Of a stretch of DNA of 64,000 bases, positions 62,022-64,000 are shown one piece after another. The notes under the pieces are model-generated. The model saw only the letters and a program-made list of their open reading frames with translations, searched no databases and was not told the DNA's origin. The DNA is taken from contig NZ_AP022588.1 in NCBI RefSeq assembly GCF_010731735.1, positions 868,001-932,000 on the forward strand, written 5' to 3'. This DNA comes from Mycolicibacterium sediminis. GTDB taxonomy: Bacteria > Actinomycetota > Actinomycetes > Mycobacteriales > Mycobacteriaceae. How positions within the stretch are numbered: the stretch's first letter is position 1; each line of letters starts with the position of its first letter. Made by a program: the position numbers and the translations under genes.

Positions 62022-62085
62022 GGCCTCGAGTGTGAACGTGACGACGTTCCTGGCCCGGGAACGTCGTCGGATTCACACTCGGCGC
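62022..62085. terminator. Long hairpin, CGAGTG family (element D)
   Basis: Left arm GGCCTCGAGTGTGAACGTGA... (62022-62050) and right arm (62058-62085, ending TTCACACTCGGCGCC) pair over about 26 bp with few mismatches around a short loop. It lies 7 bp behind the DHA2 transporter stop. Confidence 0.65.
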
Positions 62086-62204
62086 CGTCGAGCCGAGGCC
62101 TACCCCGGGACCGACAGCATCATCGGATTGCCCCGCAGGCGATGCGGATCCGGGAGGGACGCGACGTTGTTTGACCACCCGCTTCTCGGGAACAGCCCGT
62201 CATC

Positions 62205-63269
62205 GTGTCGAGTACCTCGGTGTTGTCGCGGCTCGTCGGCTTCGTCCGTGCCGGCTACCCCGACGTCGCGCCGCGCACCGGTCACGTCTCGCTGTTCGCC
62301 CTGTGTCCCCGTCGTCTGTGCGACGACGACGTCCGGTTCCTGACGAGCGTGCTGACCAAGGCCGGCCCGCCGGTGACGCAGGCCGACGTCCGTGCCGCCA
62401 TCACCACGCTGATTCGAGACGCCGCGTCGAGCGACGACTGCGACCGCGTCAGCAGGCGTCTCGCCGACGACGGGTGGCTCGTCCTCGACGGCTCGAACCG
62501 GTGCATCGCCGCGACCACGACACCCCGCCCCGTCGCGAAGGGAGACGACTCGACCATGACGATCGACGACCTGACCGGACCCCGGCTGGTGAACAGGCTG
62601 GCGCACCTGGCCGAGGCCGCTCCCGCGCGGGAGCCCATCGAGGACGTGTTCGCCGACGTCTGCGCGTCGGCCGTCGAACTGATCGACGGCGCGAGCCACG
62701 CGGACGTCATGCTGATCCGCGACGATCACGTCGTCTCGGTCGGTGCGACGTCCGACCTGTCGGTCCGGCTCGACGAACTGCAGCGCAGGTTCGGAGAGGG
62801 GCCGTGCGCCGACGCCGCCTTCACGGCCACCACGGTGCGCGCGGACGACTTCCGCACCGAGACGCGCTGGCGCGAATATGCTCCTGCCGCAGCGGAACTC
62901 GGGATGCGCAGCTGCCTGTCGTACAGACTGTACGGCGAGGGACGGATCGCGGCGACGATGAACGTCTTCGGCCACGAACCCGACGTCTGGGACGAGGAGG
63001 CCGAGACGATCGGGGAGATCCTCGCCGCGCATGCGGCGGCCGCCATCACCGCAAGCCGGTGGGGTGCGACGGTGCATTCGACGCTGAGCCTGCGCGACCG
63101 CATCGGGCAGGCCAAGGGCATCCTGATGGAGCGCTACGGGGTGGACGACGTCCGCGCGTTCGAGATCCTGCGGCGGCTCTCACAGGAGGCGCGCCTCCCC
63201 CTCGCCGAACTCGCCCAGCGGGTCGTCGACACCCGCACTCCGGGCGCCTCCGAGAGCGTGGCCGACTGA
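62205..63269 (+). CDS. DUF3349-GAF-ANTAR fusion protein
   Basis: A 354-residue protein. Residues ~1-97 are a DUF3349 domain (VLSRLVGFVRAGYPDVAP, then DDGWLVLDG), a module usually found as a ~100-residue separate mycobacterial protein. A linker with an internal ATG at 62556 leads to a GAF-like sensor (~120-280) and an ANTAR RNA-binding domain (~293-345, LRDRIGQAKGILMERYGVDD). ANTAR domains bind paired RNA hairpins to prevent termination. Reading is continuous, so one fused protein is likely, but the ATG at 62556 could give a separate GAF-ANTAR product. The GTG at 62205 follows GTTT-N15-GGGAAC, a weak SigF-like site. Confidence 0.85.
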   Translation: MSSTSVLSRLVGFVRAGYPDVAPRTGHVSLFALCPRRLCDDDVRFLTSVLTKAGPPVTQADVRAAITTLIRDAASSDDCDRVSRRLADDGWLVLDGSNRCIAATTTPRPVAKGDDSTMTIDDLTGPRLVNRLAHLAEAAPAREPIEDVFADVCASAVELIDGASHADVMLIRDDHVVSVGATSDLSVRLDELQRRFGEGPCADAAFTATTVRADDFRTETRWREYAPAAAELGMRSCLSYRLYGEGRIAATMNVFGHEPDVWDEEAETIGEILAAHAAAAITASRWGATVHSTLSLRDRIGQAKGILMERYGVDDVRAFEILRRLSQEARLPLAELAQRVVDTRTPGASESVAD

Positions 63270-63298
63270 CCGTCGCGGACGTGCGACAAGATGGGTTC

Positions 63299-64000
63299 AT
63301 GACTCACGGAAAATCGGTCTTCATCACCGGCGCAGCCGCCGGGATCGGCCGCGCCACCGCACTGTCCTTCGCCAAGCGCGGCTACGTCATCGGGGCCTAC
63401 GACCTCGACGAGGTGGGCTTGAAGTCCCTGACCGACGAGGTCGAGGCGCTCGGCGCCACGATCGTGACGGGAAAGCTCGACGTCACCGACGCCGACGAGA
63501 TGGCCTCCTCGGTCGCCGCGTTCGTGGCGACCACGGGCGGACGGCTCGACGTCATGATCAACAACGCGGGCATCCTGATCGCCGGACGCTTCGAGGAGAT
63601 CCCGGTCGCGAGGCATCACCGGGAGATCGACATCAACACCAAGGGCGTCGTCAACGGCCTGCACGCCGCATTCCCCTACCTGAAGTCGACGCCCAACTCC
63701 GCGGTCGTGAACATGGCCTCGGCGTCGGCGATCTACGGTCAGGCCGAACTCGCCAACTACAGCGCGACGAAGTTCTTCGTCCGCGCCGTCACCGAGGCGC
63801 TCGACCTGGAATGGGCCCGCTACGGCATCCGGGTGGTGGCGATGTGGCCGCTGTACGTGCAGACCGCGATGACGACCGACGTCAAGACGGGGACGACGGA
63901 CTCGCTCGGCATCCGGCTCACCGCCCAGGACATCGCCGACGACATCGTCAAGGCCGTCGACCCGTCCCGGCCGCGGCGGCTGGTCCACCAGGTGCACTTC
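63299..64000 (+). CDS. Short-chain dehydrogenase/reductase (3' end outside window)
   Basis: The first 234 codons of an SDR that continues past the window. The cofactor motif TGAAAGIG is at 10-17, NNAG at 88-91, the serine region is VVNMASASAIYG and Y154/K158 form YSATK. The full length is probably 260-280 residues. The strand and the 29-bp gap link it to the DUF3349-GAF-ANTAR gene. CAAGAT 6 nt before the ATG may serve as a leaderless -10 box. The substrate is not evident; mycobacterial relatives act on lipids or alcohols. Confidence 0.88.
   Translation, partial: MTHGKSVFITGAAAGIGRATALSFAKRGYVIGAYDLDEVGLKSLTDEVEALGATIVTGKLDVTDADEMASSVAAFVATTGGRLDVMINNAGILIAGRFEEIPVARHHREIDINTKGVVNGLHAAFPYLKSTPNSAVVNMASASAIYGQAELANYSATKFFVRAVTEALDLEWARYGIRVVAMWPLYVQTAMTTDVKTGTTDSLGIRLTAQDIADDIVKAVDPSRPRRLVHQVHF

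Overview
The window is very GC-rich with codon use to match, and its gene content points to a fast-growing mycobacterium (Mycolicibacterium-like). The clues are three cutinase-family hydrolases, a type II NADH dehydrogenase, a DUF3516 helicase, DUF3349 and GAF-ANTAR domains, a stand-alone LigD-type polymerase domain, SigF-like promoters and many start codons placed directly after a -10 box (leaderless transcripts). The species cannot be named from this sequence alone. I see no rRNA, tRNA, CRISPR array, insertion sequence or phage genes; the region reads as ordinary chromosome with dense accessory metabolism.

Layout. 1-5.2 kb: a truncated flavin monooxygenase, an NAD-dependent epimerase, a small Rieske protein under a near-perfect SigF-type promoter, an esterase and an aldo/keto reductase. 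5.2-13.6 kb: a likely glycine betaine catabolic locus (TetR regulator, dimethylglycine dehydrogenase-like FAD/GcvT protein, monomeric sarcosine oxidase, Rieske betaine monooxygenase, IclR regulator, BCCT transporter). 13.6-25.8 kb: polymerase domain, two cutinases, an AEC transporter, nitronate monooxygenase, ndh, a Nudix hydrolase, a renalase-like flavoprotein and a large DEAD/DEAH helicase. 25.8-32 kb: a nitrogen-scavenging neighbourhood with an AGCS amino acid symporter, an FNT channel overlapping cyanase (cynS), a PucR regulator and a DadA-like amino acid oxidase. 32-41 kb: SMP-30, MOSC, two overlapping aldo/keto reductases divergent from an XRE regulator, DUF2252, a methylenetetrahydrofolate reductase-like gene overlapping a methyltransferase, and a third cutinase.

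41-43 kb holds a stress module (ECF sigma, Asp23-like, two CsbD proteins) with a Crp-type palindrome upstream. 45.3-49.4 kb is a tightly overlapping DeoR-kinase-dehydrogenase-class II aldolase operon that should take a polyol or sugar to DHAP plus an aldehyde. 50-57 kb has an MFS exporter, an orphan MurJ-type pseudokinase, a START-like protein, an acyltransferase, a repeat-rich lipoprotein and malQ. 57-64 kb has an unrecognised gene with an AT-rich SigF-like promoter, two multidrug-type transporters (one with a C-terminal winged helix), a DUF3349-GAF-ANTAR fusion and a truncated SDR.

Cross-cutting signals: (i) four long hairpins sharing CGAGTGTG-type arms lie behind gene ends; (ii) two 22-bp repeats at the dimethylglycine dehydrogenase-sarcosine oxidase junction encode tandem mini-peptides linked by ATGA overlaps; (iii) GGGTA-type -10 boxes lie exactly 9 nt before four start codons; (iv) TACCGT-type -10 boxes lie 6-7 nt before several others.
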